Positions 8,586 through 16,836 are shown, counted from the first letter of the stretch. The stretch: 64,000 nt of DNA from DATGMP01 sp035293565 (GCA_035293565.1 DATGMP010000125.1:14570-78569); one strand, 5' to 3'. The notes: a model not told the origin generated them from the letters alone. Made by a program: numbers and translations.

Positions 8586-10999
8586 AAGCGAGCGGATACA
8601 ACGGCGATTTCCATCGAAAACAGCTTGCCGATGCGATTTTGCTGCTTGGGTGGAAACATCTGTCCGACCCCACCGTAACCGCGCCCTTTGTTGATCATGT
8701 TCTCTCGCGGCTGGATCAGGCTGGGGATCTGTTCCGCGGCACCGATTATAAGGCTCGAGAGAGGTTCTTTGCTCAATTGAGCTCGGACGAGACGCGACGG
8801 CATGAGTTTCTGATCGCTGCCGCCTCTAGGAAGCTTGAGCGGATGCAAGCCTGGGCGTTGTTAAAATGCTCATTGTGCGAACGGCAGGATTTTCAGTGGC
8901 TTCTCGATATCTCGCCTGGCGGTTCCTCGCCTGTCGCCGGCGCGGATCCCGACTCGCTCTGCGCCTTCATCGAGCTGATCTTCAATCAGGATGATGCCAG
9001 CCAATTCGAGGCCCTGTTCCAAGCCTGCGGTCGGTGGCCGGCACTCGGGGCGAGATTTAGCTGGCTGTTCGATGGCATCGACTACCATTCACCGGAAGCG
9101 CAACAGCAACGCCAAACGCATCTCTTGATGAAATCATACGAGGATCGCCGTCCGCCGCCAGTGACACCGCCGCCGGCGGAACGGGTTCAGCATTGGCTAC
9201 GAGCCTATGATTGCGGCGATGTTTCCGCATGGTGGCGGCTCAATCTTGATCTGACATTATCGGCCGAAAGCACCCATTACGGCTCTGACCTGGATTGTGT
9301 TATCACCAGCATGGCCGGATGGCGGGACGCCGATGACGGCACTCGCAAAGCGATCGTCAGCGTCGCCGAATGCTATCTCTTCGATGCCGAATCTCAGGTT
9401 GACCAGGTGATCGGCACGACCCAGTTTCGCTACGGCGATCTGGCCGCGTTTCGCGCCCTGATCCTTCTCAAGCAGGTGCGACCGGATGTTTACGCCTGTC
9501 TTCCCCACGAGGTCTGGCGCAATTGGGCCCCGGTTGCCGCGATAGTTCCGTACGACACCGGAAACGACGATACGGCACTTGTTCAGGAGGTTATCGCTCA
9601 GGCCTCAACCGCTGCAGCTGCCGAATTCGCTAAGTCGGTAGTGCGCATAGTGCAACTCGAAAGGGCGGCCGCTGCAAAGAAACCCGAGGGCGAGCAGCAG
9701 AATCAAGTCGAACCGTTCCACGTCCTTCGCACGCTCGATAATTGCTGGGGCAATTCCTTTCTGAAGATAGGGCTGTTCGGCGAACTCTCGAATTCCGAAA
9801 ACTCGCCGGCGCAGTTTCAGTCAATCCTGCGGCCACTGATAAAAGCCAGCTTCGAGCCGGCTCGCACCTCAGCGTTAGCCCTGCTCGCAGACCGTCGGCC
9901 GGAAAAACGAGACTATGTTCTGGCCGCCGCATCCGAGCTGCTCAGTACCAGCGGACGCGTCGCATGGCCCACCATCTGGGAAATCCTACAGAGCGACACT
10001 GAATTCGGCAGAAAGCTGTTCCTGGACCTCGCCTATTATTATCGCCTGCAAGCGAATTTCTACGTAGCGCTGACCGAAACGGAACTCGGCGAGCTTTACG
10101 TTTGGCTGGAGCAGACGTTTCCAAGAGCAGAGGAGGCTAGACTTACCGGCCAAGCTCGTTTTGTCGGCGCGCGCGACATGGTCGGCGATCTCCGCGACGG
10201 CATCCTCAGGCATCTCGTCAATCTCGGAACAGCTGCCGCGGTACAAGAGATGCGACGTGTCGTGGGCCGTCTGCCCAGCCTCAATTGGCTTCCCTATCAG
10301 TTAAACGAAGCCGAGCAGATCATGCGCATTCGAACCTGGTCGCCACTCACGACAAGCGAGCTCCTCGAACTCACAGGATCTCGGCGTGGGGTATTGATCC
10401 AAACGCCCGATCATCTCCGCCAATTGCTCATTGAAGCGCTTCGCCAATATGAGGCAGAGCTCCACGGCGAGCAGACGCCCGTGCGCCTCCTATGGGATCG
10501 CCAGGCGAACGGAATGTGGCGGCCTGTCGAGGAGGACGCCATTTCCGACGACGTCAAACGGTTCTTGCAGCGGACGTTGAATAGTAGGGGCGTGCTCCCT
10601 AACCGCGAGGTCGAAATCGGCCGCGCGGCGGGCGCGCCCATTGGCCAGCGCACCGATATTCGGGTCGATGCGTTCCGCAGATCGGAGGACGGGACCCAGT
10701 ACGACGTGATTACCGCTGTCGTTGAGACTAAGGGCTGTTGGAACGCCGAACTGCTCGCAGCACTCGAGACTCAGCTTTATCAGGACTATCTCGTACGCCT
10801 GGGCGCGCCTGTTGGAATCTATCTTGTTGGCTGGTTCGACAAACCAAAATGGGACGATGATGATTCTCGGAAGCGGCGGGTGCCCAACCTTACGATGGAT
10901 GAACTGCAGAGCCGGCTGCACGATCAAGCGATCAACTTACCTGCGGGCGTCCTGGTGGATGCCGTCGTCCTCGACTGCCATATTCATGGGCGCGACTGA
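8582..10999 (+). CDS. HEAT-like repeat protein with C-terminal PD-(D/E)XK nuclease domain
   Basis: An 805-residue protein. Most of it (about 1-600) is alpha-helical repeat sequence that reads as a continuation of the NACHT protein's sensor region. The C-terminal 150 residues look like a restriction-endonuclease fold: Asp692 (TDIRVDA), then a strand ending in Glu715-Thr-Lys717 (VVETKG), then a helix with Gln (ETQLYQDYL) as in Mrr/RecB-type nucleases. I infer a DNA-cleaving effector for the NACHT switch. It begins at TTG 8582, overlapping the previous stop, and there is no obvious independent ribosome-binding site. It therefore depends on translational coupling, or is the C-terminal half of a frameshifted fusion. 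Confidence 0.7.
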   Translation: MKASGYNGDFHRKQLADAILLLGWKHLSDPTVTAPFVDHVLSRLDQAGDLFRGTDYKARERFFAQLSSDETRRHEFLIAAASRKLERMQAWALLKCSLCERQDFQWLLDISPGGSSPVAGADPDSLCAFIELIFNQDDASQFEALFQACGRWPALGARFSWLFDGIDYHSPEAQQQRQTHLLMKSYEDRRPPPVTPPPAERVQHWLRAYDCGDVSAWWRLNLDLTLSAESTHYGSDLDCVITSMAGWRDADDGTRKAIVSVAECYLFDAESQVDQVIGTTQFRYGDLAAFRALILLKQVRPDVYACLPHEVWRNWAPVAAIVPYDTGNDDTALVQEVIAQASTAAAAEFAKSVVRIVQLERAAAAKKPEGEQQNQVEPFHVLRTLDNCWGNSFLKIGLFGELSNSENSPAQFQSILRPLIKASFEPARTSALALLADRRPEKRDYVLAAASELLSTSGRVAWPTIWEILQSDTEFGRKLFLDLAYYYRLQANFYVALTETELGELYVWLEQTFPRAEEARLTGQARFVGARDMVGDLRDGILRHLVNLGTAAAVQEMRRVVGRLPSLNWLPYQLNEAEQIMRIRTWSPLTTSELLELTGSRRGVLIQTPDHLRQLLIEALRQYEAELHGEQTPVRLLWDRQANGMWRPVEEDAISDDVKRFLQRTLNSRGVLPNREVEIGRAAGAPIGQRTDIRVDAFRRSEDGTQYDVITAVVETKGCWNAELLAALETQLYQDYLVRLGAPVGIYLVGWFDKPKWDDDDSRKRRVPNLTMDELQSRLHDQAINLPAGVLVDAVVLDCHIHGRD

Positions 11000-11072
11000 T
11001 CGCGTCCGGAACTGGCGCCGCCCCTTAACTTTCCGCCTTTACGCATCTCACTCGAATCAAAGGCCTTCAAAA

Positions 11073-11309
11073 GGGAAAGAGGGCCTTGCCCTCTCTCCCC
11101 CGCGAGCGCCGCCTGTGCAGGGCAGGGCCGCGCGCTCGCAAAGCTGCGTCCTAGTCTGACCCGCTGAATCCTGATCATCCAGCTCCGCTCGGCACTGCGG
11201 CCCGGCCCCGCTCGCCGGCCGCTCGCCCCCCTCTCTCCTGCGCGCTCACGCGCCCCCGGGAAGCACGCGCGGGTGCTTCCCGTGCGCATTCTAGCAATGG
11301 AGGATAGCG
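11073..11309 (+). repeat. structured leader, copy 1 (upstream of ParB-like gene)
   Basis: This gene-free stretch matches the leader at 15423-15651 along most of its length. It has three helices. AGAGGGC/GCCCTCT (11078-11084 with 11088-11094) is a local hairpin. GCGAGCGCCG (11102-11111) can pair with CGGCCGCTCGC (11216-11226) across about 100 bases. GGGAAGCAC/GTGCTTCCC (11258-11266 with 11273-11281) ends 17 bases before the ribosome-binding site GGAGGA. The differences between copies preserve pairing, which argues for a functional RNA structure such as an attenuator or cis-regulatory leader. No known riboswitch class was recognised. Confidence 0.65.
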
Positions 11310-13301
11310 ATGAGCGTGTTGAAAGAGATTCCGTTGAGCAAGTTGGTGCCCTCGGCGGCGAACGTCCGCAAGACCGGGGGTGAGGTCGGCCTGGAAGAGC
11401 TTGCGGCGAGCATCGCCGCGCATGGGCTTCTGCAAAACCTGCCGGTCCGGTCGGTACTGAACGAGGCGGGCGCGGAGACCGGCAAGTTCGAGGTCGTGGC
11501 GGGCGGGCGGCGCTTCGCGGCACTCAAGCTTCTGGCGAAGCGGAAGCGGATCGCCAAGGGTGCGCCGGTGGCCTGCAACGTGCTGGTGGACGGCGATCCG
11601 GTCGAGATCAGCTTGGCCGAGAACGTGACCCAGCTTCCGATGCATCCGGCCGACCAATACGAAGCCTTCGAACGGTTGCGCCGCGAACAAGGTCTGACCG
11701 CCGACGACATCGCAGCGCGGTTCGGCCTCACCGCCGCAGCAGTCAGGCAACGCATGAAGTTGGGCGCCGTCAGCCCGGCGCTCATGCAGGTCTATCGCGA
11801 CGGCGACATGAATCTGGAGCAATTGATGGCCTTCACCATCACTGACGATCATACACGTCAGGAACGGGTCTGGTCGGAATTGTCCTGGAACAAGAGCCGT
11901 GATGCGATTCGGACGGCGCTGACCGAGGGGCAGGTTTCGGCGACCGACCGTCGCGCAATCTTCGTCGGCGCGGAGGCCTACGAGGCGGCCGGCGGCATCA
12001 TCACGCGCGATCTGTTCGACGAAGCGCATGGCGGCTTCTTCGCCGATCCCGAATTGCTGGACCGGTTGGTCCGCGAGAAGCTGGAGGCGGAAGCACAGGA
12101 GATGGCGGCCGAAGGCTGGAAATGGGTCGTGGTCGCGCCCGAGTTCAACTACACGCTGGCGGTCGGGATGCGGCGGGTGTACCCGAGTCCGGTTCCGCTG
12201 ACCGGCGAAGAACAGGCGCGCCTCGATGCCCTGGAGGCCGAATACGAGACGCTATCCGTCCAGCATGACGGCGAGGCCGCTACCCCCGAGATCGAGGCGG
12301 AGTTCGACCGGATCGACGCCGAAATCGAGAAGCTCCGCGATCGGCAGGTTTACGGCCCAGATGACGTTGCGAGCGCCGGTGCCTTCGTTGCCCTCGGCTA
12401 TGACGGCGCGACCCGCATCGAGCGCGGCTATGTCCGTCCCGAAGATGAACCGGCCGAGCCTGAGCCAGTCGACGGCGAAGCGCATGGCGCAACGGACCTT
12501 CCGGCCCACGCGGGCGATGAACCCGATGTCGGCGAGTCCGAAGCGGATCCCGCCGAAGACGAGGACGATGGCCACGCCGCCTTGTCGGATCGGTTGATCG
12601 AGGAACTGACCTACCACAAGACGGCGGCCTTGCAGGACCACCTCGCCGATAATCCCGATGTGGCGCTTGCCGCTGTCGTGCACGCGCTGGCCGTGCCGGT
12701 CTTCTATGGCCGGGGCTACAATCCGGTAACGTGCCTCAAGATCGAGGCCTCCCCGCTGGAATTCGGGAGCGGCATCGGTCAGGGCCGGGCCGCGCAAGCG
12801 GTCATGGACCGGCTAGGCCAATGGGCGGCCAAGCTGCCAAGGACCAGCGGCGATCTATGGGACTGGATCAGCACTCAGGACCGCGAAACGTTGCTGTCCC
12901 TTCTGGCCTACTGCGCGGGGCGAACCGTCTTTGCTGTCCTGCAACCCTGGAACCGGGAACCCAAGCGGCTCGCCCACGCCGAGAGCTTGGCGCAGGCGGT
13001 CGAGCTCGACATGACCGCGTATTGGCGACCGACCGTGAGCACCTATTTTGGCCGCGTCACCAAGGCGGCGATCCTGGAGGCGGTTCGCGAGGCCGTGTCG
13101 TCGGACGCTGCCGACAACATGGCGCGCATGAAGAAGCAGGAGATGGCGGAAGGTGCTGAAATCCTGCTCGCCGGAACCGGGTGGCTGCCCGCCATCCTGC
13201 GGACCTCGCCGAAACCCGAGCTCGAGCGGACCCCAGATAACGCGGTCGAGTCAGAGACGATCGAGGCGGATAGCGACCATCCCGCACTCGCCGCCGAATA
13301 G
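11310..13301 (+). CDS. ParB/RepB/Spo0J-family partition-like protein
   Basis: A 663-residue protein. The N-terminal 100 residues form a ParB/sulfiredoxin-like domain (LSKLVPSAANVRK, then VVAGGRRFAALKLL and SLAENVTQLPMHPADQ, the CTP-binding/clamp motifs). A KorB-like helix-turn-helix follows at about 128-160 (TADDIAARFGLTAAAVRQRM). The middle is acidic and low-complexity (about 370-430), and a conserved C-terminal domain follows. This long ParB form is characteristic of alphaproteobacterial ICEs and plasmids, where it may act in maintenance or as a global regulator. ATG 11310 has GGAGGA five bases upstream. No parA-like gene is present in the window. It is preceded by structured leader copy 1. 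Confidence 0.88.
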   Translation: MSVLKEIPLSKLVPSAANVRKTGGEVGLEELAASIAAHGLLQNLPVRSVLNEAGAETGKFEVVAGGRRFAALKLLAKRKRIAKGAPVACNVLVDGDPVEISLAENVTQLPMHPADQYEAFERLRREQGLTADDIAARFGLTAAAVRQRMKLGAVSPALMQVYRDGDMNLEQLMAFTITDDHTRQERVWSELSWNKSRDAIRTALTEGQVSATDRRAIFVGAEAYEAAGGIITRDLFDEAHGGFFADPELLDRLVREKLEAEAQEMAAEGWKWVVVAPEFNYTLAVGMRRVYPSPVPLTGEEQARLDALEAEYETLSVQHDGEAATPEIEAEFDRIDAEIEKLRDRQVYGPDDVASAGAFVALGYDGATRIERGYVRPEDEPAEPEPVDGEAHGATDLPAHAGDEPDVGESEADPAEDEDDGHAALSDRLIEELTYHKTAALQDHLADNPDVALAAVVHALAVPVFYGRGYNPVTCLKIEASPLEFGSGIGQGRAAQAVMDRLGQWAAKLPRTSGDLWDWISTQDRETLLSLLAYCAGRTVFAVLQPWNREPKRLAHAESLAQAVELDMTAYWRPTVSTYFGRVTKAAILEAVREAVSSDAADNMARMKKQEMAEGAEILLAGTGWLPAILRTSPKPELERTPDNAVESETIEADSDHPALAAE

Positions 13302-13307
13302 AGCATC

Positions 13308-13337
13308 GGTACGGGCCGCCGTTTGGCGGCCCGTACC
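13308..13337 (+). terminator. strong hairpin after the ParB-like gene
   Basis: GGTACGGGCCGCC (13308-13320) pairs perfectly with GGCGGCCCGTACC (13325-13337) around loop GTTT, a 13-bp stem starting six bases after the stop codon. It lacks a T tract, so it may stabilise the mRNA 3' end or act with Rho instead of terminating alone. Confidence 0.6.
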
Positions 13338-13377
13338 ATCTCCATGTTTGTGACGATCCGAGAATTTGGAGTTCACC

Positions 13378-13785
13378 ATGCCCATCATTCGTCAAAAGAG
13401 AATCACGCGAGACGACCTTCGGGCGCATCCGAGCCATCTCTATGTCTTCGGCGACAACGAGGCCCGGATCGGCTATGGCGGTCAGGCCGCCGCGATGCGC
13501 GGCGAGCCGAACGCGATCGGCGTCCGAACCAAGCGCGCGCCTGGACGCCGGCCTGAGGATTATTGGACCGATCGCCGGTACGACGATTGCCGCCGGATGA
13601 TCGACGAGGATCTGCGGCCCGTTTTCGCGGCGCTCAAAAGTGGCCGAACCATCGTGATCCCCGAGGACGGGCTCGGGACGGGAATGTCGGCATTGCCGGA
13701 GCGCGCACCGCGCGTCTTCGCGTACCTGACCGAGCAATTGCAGCGCCTTGAAATGGAGGCGAATGCGTCCGCGCCGCACGATTGA
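13378..13785 (+). CDS. conserved hypothetical ICE/phage-type protein
   Basis: A 135-residue protein of a family I associate with phages and ICEs but cannot name with confidence. The N-terminal half carries LYVFGDNEARIGYGGQA, followed by PNAIGVRTKRAP. This glycine-rich pattern loosely recalls ADP-ribose-binding loops of macro domains. An aromatic/charged segment (DYWTDRRYDDC) and an IPEDGLGTG motif complete the conserved core. ATG 13378 is preferred because TTGGAG lies six bases upstream; a TTG in that ribosome-binding site could extend it by four residues. It follows the ParB-like gene after a strong hairpin. Confidence 0.6.
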   Translation: MPIIRQKRITRDDLRAHPSHLYVFGDNEARIGYGGQAAAMRGEPNAIGVRTKRAPGRRPEDYWTDRRYDDCRRMIDEDLRPVFAALKSGRTIVIPEDGLGTGMSALPERAPRVFAYLTEQLQRLEMEANASAPHD

Positions 13786-14261
13786 AATTACCGCCGCCTA
13801 GGCAGCGACCCGACTCCCACGTCCTTCGCGTCCTGTCCAGAATCGCGGATCATTTTCTTGCGTCACTCATCCGTGGTGAGATCGGGCCGCGCTCATCCGC
13901 GGCGCCGATCTGTAGTCTCAATTGCGCCGCGCGCAGCTTCGGTCAAATCGGCGAAGCCGGTGGCGAAACGCCATGGAATTTGACGGAAGCGAGCACGGCG
14001 GAATGCAGGGTTCGCCATCGGCATAAGAATTGTTTGACGTTTTGACTGACCCGACGATGCACGCCCGGCCCGTACCGGTGGGATCGGGCCGACATTTGCG
14101 TCGGAGCTGACAATCCCAACATTCCCGCGTTGGTGCCGGTGGCGGCAGCTTACCCGGCATCGCGACGGTAACGGTCCTGGAATGGGACCTGACACTTGGC
14201 GCTCTTGCTACATCGATCAGCGGATTCGCGGGGTCCCGATGGCGAGGCTGCCGATTCGTCG

Positions 14262-14552
14262 GTTGCCGTTGGCACGAGTCCAGATGAGCGAGGTGTCCGT
14301 CTCGCTGTCGGTCTCGGCCACGCCGGCGCAATGCTTCGGAGACTCGGATCGCCGAGATTGACCGAAGCAGTCGCAACGTGCCGCGCAAACTTTCGTCCAC
14401 GTCGCACCGATTTCCGCAATGGGCAACGATGGATAAGCCGGGATCCGTCATCGCCTTCCTACGCCGCGCTTAACGGCCTCGACGCAGACTGCCGGTTTCG
14501 GGTGTCCCGGTGCCGCCGCAGCACTCTTGGCGGAAACCGATCGGCTGCCATG
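14262..14552 (-). pseudogene. decayed DUF736 gene (inverted copy)
   Basis: Read on the minus strand from an ATG at 14552, with a GGAAGGAG ribosome-binding site preserved, the start repeats the beginning of the intact DUF736 gene (ATGGCAGCC against ATGGCAACC). Frame is then lost. Downstream, in another frame, AEIGATWTKV matches AEIGAAWKKT of the intact protein, and LIWTRANGN matches the C-terminus LIWSRPNGN. The stop codon after the final Asn is also lost. This is a clear relic of the gene at 14831-15142, lying as its mirror image. Confidence 0.8.
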
Positions 14553-14578
14553 TCTCCTTCCGCGTTTTAGGCCAAGGC

Positions 14579-14803
14579 GCCCCGTGCGGCCTTCGATGGA
14601 CTGATCTGGCCGAGGGTAAGGGTGTTGCCCCGATCGCCTGCCCGCAACGACCGGCCGCCGGCTTTTTTCCGCCGCCGCAAGCGGCTTTGCATCGCGAGGC
14701 AAAAAAGCCGGCGGCCGGTCATCCTCCGCTGACGCTTCGGCCGCAAGCGGTGCGGGTCGATCGCCCCTCGGCCTCTTGATCGCCATCAAGGCCGCACGGG
14801 GCG
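14579..14803. repeat. large nested palindrome between the two DUF736 copies
   Basis: The outer arms, 14579-14600 and 14783-14803, are complementary with one bulge (CGCCCCGTGCGGCCTT against its inverse, plus GATGG/CCATC). The inner arms, 14649-14668 and 14701-14720, form a perfect 20-bp inverted repeat ending in six T/six A residues. The 32-base loop holds a further small hairpin (GCCGC AA GCGGC). Partial complementarity continues between the two sets. It represents two leader regions placed back to back. As DNA it could extrude a cruciform; as RNA it would be a long GC-rich leader for the DUF736 gene. Confidence 0.8.
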
Positions 14804-14830
14804 GCCTGGCACATCGGAAGGAGTTTCATC

Positions 14831-15142
14831 ATGGCAACCATCGGCACCTTCACCAAGAGCGACAACGGCTACACGGGTTCGGTTCGGACACTGACGGTCA
14901 ACGCCAAAGCCCGCATCACGCCGGTCGAGCGGAAGGAGAAGGACAAGGCTCCCGACTACCGCGTCTTCGCCGGCACCGCGGAAATCGGCGCGGCGTGGAA
15001 GAAGACCTCGGAGGCGGGCCGCGAGTACGTCTCGGTCAAACTCGACGATCCCAGCTTCCCGGCGCCGATCTTCGCCAGCCTGGTCCAGCTCGAAGGCGAG
15101 GAGGATTACGCACTGATCTGGTCCCGTCCCAACGGCAACTGA
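14831..15142 (+). CDS. DUF736 family protein
   Basis: A 103-residue protein of the DUF736 family, common in ICEs and plasmids of alphaproteobacteria. It opens with MATIGTFTKSDNGYTG, has the central AEIGAAWKKTSE, and ends with DYALIWSRPNGN, all typical of the family. It is predicted to be small, soluble and beta-rich; biochemical function is unknown. ATG 14831 has AAGGAG upstream. It is the intact half of an inverted duplication and is followed by a strong hairpin. Confidence 0.9.
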   Translation: MATIGTFTKSDNGYTGSVRTLTVNAKARITPVERKEKDKAPDYRVFAGTAEIGAAWKKTSEAGREYVSVKLDDPSFPAPIFASLVQLEGEEDYALIWSRPNGN

Positions 15143-15149
15143 CGGAAAT

Positions 15150-15177
15150 CGCGGCGCCCCAGCGCTGGGGCGCCGCG
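15150..15177 (+). terminator. 28-bp perfect palindrome after DUF736
   Basis: CGCGGCGCCCCAGC and its inverse abut at 15163/15164, giving a 14-bp self-complementary arm starting eight bases after the stop codon. There is no following T tract. Probably a transcript-end hairpin, working in both directions. Confidence 0.55.
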
Positions 15178-15422
15178 CCATCTGAAGGCGGATGTTTCAA
15201 GAGCATCAGGCTTCAGGTCCAGCTCCCGGACCGTCTTTCCATCGCGACGTATTGGAAACAGGCCGCCAGCTGACGGTGGTCCCAATGCGGGGAGTGTCTG
15301 GATTGGCAGCCCCCGGCGAAATGTCGGCCCGATCCCACCGGTACGGGCCGGGAGCGCGGACCTCATGCGGATGCCGATCGGGGCTGATCCATCTCCGCCC
15401 GACGTCCAACAATTGCATGAGG

Positions 15423-15651
15423 GGGAAAGAGGGCTTCGCGCCTCTCTCCCCCGCGAGAACCGCCTGTGCAGGGCAGGGCCGCGCACCCGCGCAAGGCTGA
15501 TCACAATCGAATCGACTCCGTCCGCATCAGCCTCGCTTGCACGCAGCCCGGCCCCGCGCGCCGGTTCTCGCCCCCCTCTCACCCACCGCTCTCGCGGCCC
15601 CGGGAAGCAGCGCGGGCTGCTTCCGCGTAACCATTGAGAGGAGATCAAGCG
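15423..15651 (+). repeat. structured leader, copy 2 (upstream of DUF932 gene)
   Basis: This is the partner of the leader at 11073-11309. Shared blocks include GGGAAAGAGGGC, CCGCCTGTGCAGGGCAGGG and CGCCCCCCTCTC. The long-range helix is GCGAGAACCG (15453-15462) with CGGTTCTCGC (15562-15571); copy 1 has different bases on both strands at this position and still pairs. The 3' hairpin is GGAAGCAGC/GCTGCTTCC (15603-15611 with 15616-15624), again with a compensatory C/G swap relative to copy 1. The AGGAG ribosome-binding site lies just beyond it. Together with the right arm of the inverted duplication (to about 15412), it fills the gene-free interval 15143-15651. Confidence 0.65.
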
Positions 15652-16836
15652 ATGAATACCGAGACTGTGGAAAGGACGGGGCCGTTCAAGGTGGACGTCT
15701 CGCGCGGCGAGCGGGTCGGGCGCGTGTCGTCGGAATGGTTCTCGCGGCCGGCCGACGAACGATATTTGAGCCTGTCGGATTTGTTCGCATCGGTGAAGGG
15801 ACGGACGGATCGCTCGCGGACCCAAATCGTCGAAAGCCGGGCGGTGCAGGTCGAGGCGAGCCGCCACGACAGCGAGTCGTTGCTGTTGGCATTGCCGGGC
15901 CGCGACCAACCGGCGGCCCCGACGCATTGGAGCTTCGGCCAGCTCTGCGCCTTGGTCGGCGCGCCTTCGGGATATCTGCGCCAGCTTCCGGCTCCGCTGG
16001 CGGGGATCAATCTGCAATACGGGCTCACCCATCACCGCGCCGAGCAGGTGAAGACGCTGGAGATCGAGAACGGACGCGTCGAGCTTCGCGCGGTCACCGG
16101 GCCGGATTACGGCCGCATCTACGATCACGAGCTTGTGTCGGCAGTGATGCGGATCGCGGGGAATGGCACCGGCGACACGCGATGGAAAGTGCCTGGGACG
16201 CTCGATTGGTCCTCGATGACCTACAACCCGCATATCGACATCACGGCCGAAACGACGACGCTCTATGCGTCGGACCGCGACGTGTTCCTGTTTCTGGTCG
16301 ACGATACGCATCCGATCGAGGCGGGATATCTCCCGGACGGTTCGCCGGATCTGTATTTCCGGGGCTTCTATTGCTGGAACAGCGAGGTCGGATCGAAAAC
16401 GCTGGGGATTGCGAGCTTCTATCTCCGCGCCGTGTGCCAGAACCGCAACCTCTGGGGCGTTGAGGGCTTCGAGGAAATCACGATCCGGCATTCAAAATAT
16501 GCCGCTTCGCGCTTTGCCCATGAAGCGGCTCCGGCGCTGGAGAGTTTCGCGACCAGCAGCCCCGCGCCGTTCATCGCCGGGATCAAGGCCGCACGGGAGC
16601 GGATAGTCGCCCGTACGGACGACGAGCGCACGGAATTCCTGACCAAGCGCGCCGGATTCGGACGCGCGGAGTCGGCGAAGATCGTCGATACGGTGTTGCG
16701 CGAGGAGGGCAGAGCACCGGAATCGATCTTCGATTTCGTCCAGGGGATCACCGCCGTCGCGCGCGGCAAGGAGCACCAGGATTCCCGGCTGGAGATGGAG
16801 CAGCGCGCCAAGCGGTTGCTCGATCGCGCGGCGTAA
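15652..16836 (+). CDS. DUF932 (phage/plasmid-like) protein
   Basis: A 394-residue protein of the DUF932 family, encoded on many plasmids, ICEs and phages. Family landmarks are WSFGQLCALVGAPSGYLRQLP, the VTGPDYGRIYDHELV block, and RGFYCWNSEVGSKTLGI followed by FYLRAVCQNRNLWG. No enzymatic role is established for the family; it is soluble and presumably cytoplasmic. I chose ATG 15652 because AGGAG lies nine bases upstream; a TTG at 15634 would run through the ribosome-binding site. It is expressed from structured leader copy 2, so it may share control with the ParB-like gene. Confidence 0.88.
   Translation: MNTETVERTGPFKVDVSRGERVGRVSSEWFSRPADERYLSLSDLFASVKGRTDRSRTQIVESRAVQVEASRHDSESLLLALPGRDQPAAPTHWSFGQLCALVGAPSGYLRQLPAPLAGINLQYGLTHHRAEQVKTLEIENGRVELRAVTGPDYGRIYDHELVSAVMRIAGNGTGDTRWKVPGTLDWSSMTYNPHIDITAETTTLYASDRDVFLFLVDDTHPIEAGYLPDGSPDLYFRGFYCWNSEVGSKTLGIASFYLRAVCQNRNLWGVEGFEEITIRHSKYAASRFAHEAAPALESFATSSPAPFIAGIKAARERIVARTDDERTEFLTKRAGFGRAESAKIVDTVLREEGRAPESIFDFVQGITAVARGKEHQDSRLEMEQRAKRLLDRAA

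Larger units (their letters stand above)
14030..15412. repeat. head-to-head inverted duplication of the DUF736 locus
   Basis: The left arm (about 14030-14650), read on the minus strand, matches the right arm (about 14720-15412), read on the plus strand. The clearest match is a 34-base identity: the block at 14063-14096 is the exact inverse of one at about 15325-15358. Weaker homology covers the rest, including a decayed DUF736 gene on the left and the intact one on the right. The junction is a large palindrome. The left copy has diverged and is frameshifted, so the duplication is not recent. Arm limits are estimates by eye. Bases 13786-14030 before it hold nothing recognisable. Confidence 0.7.
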
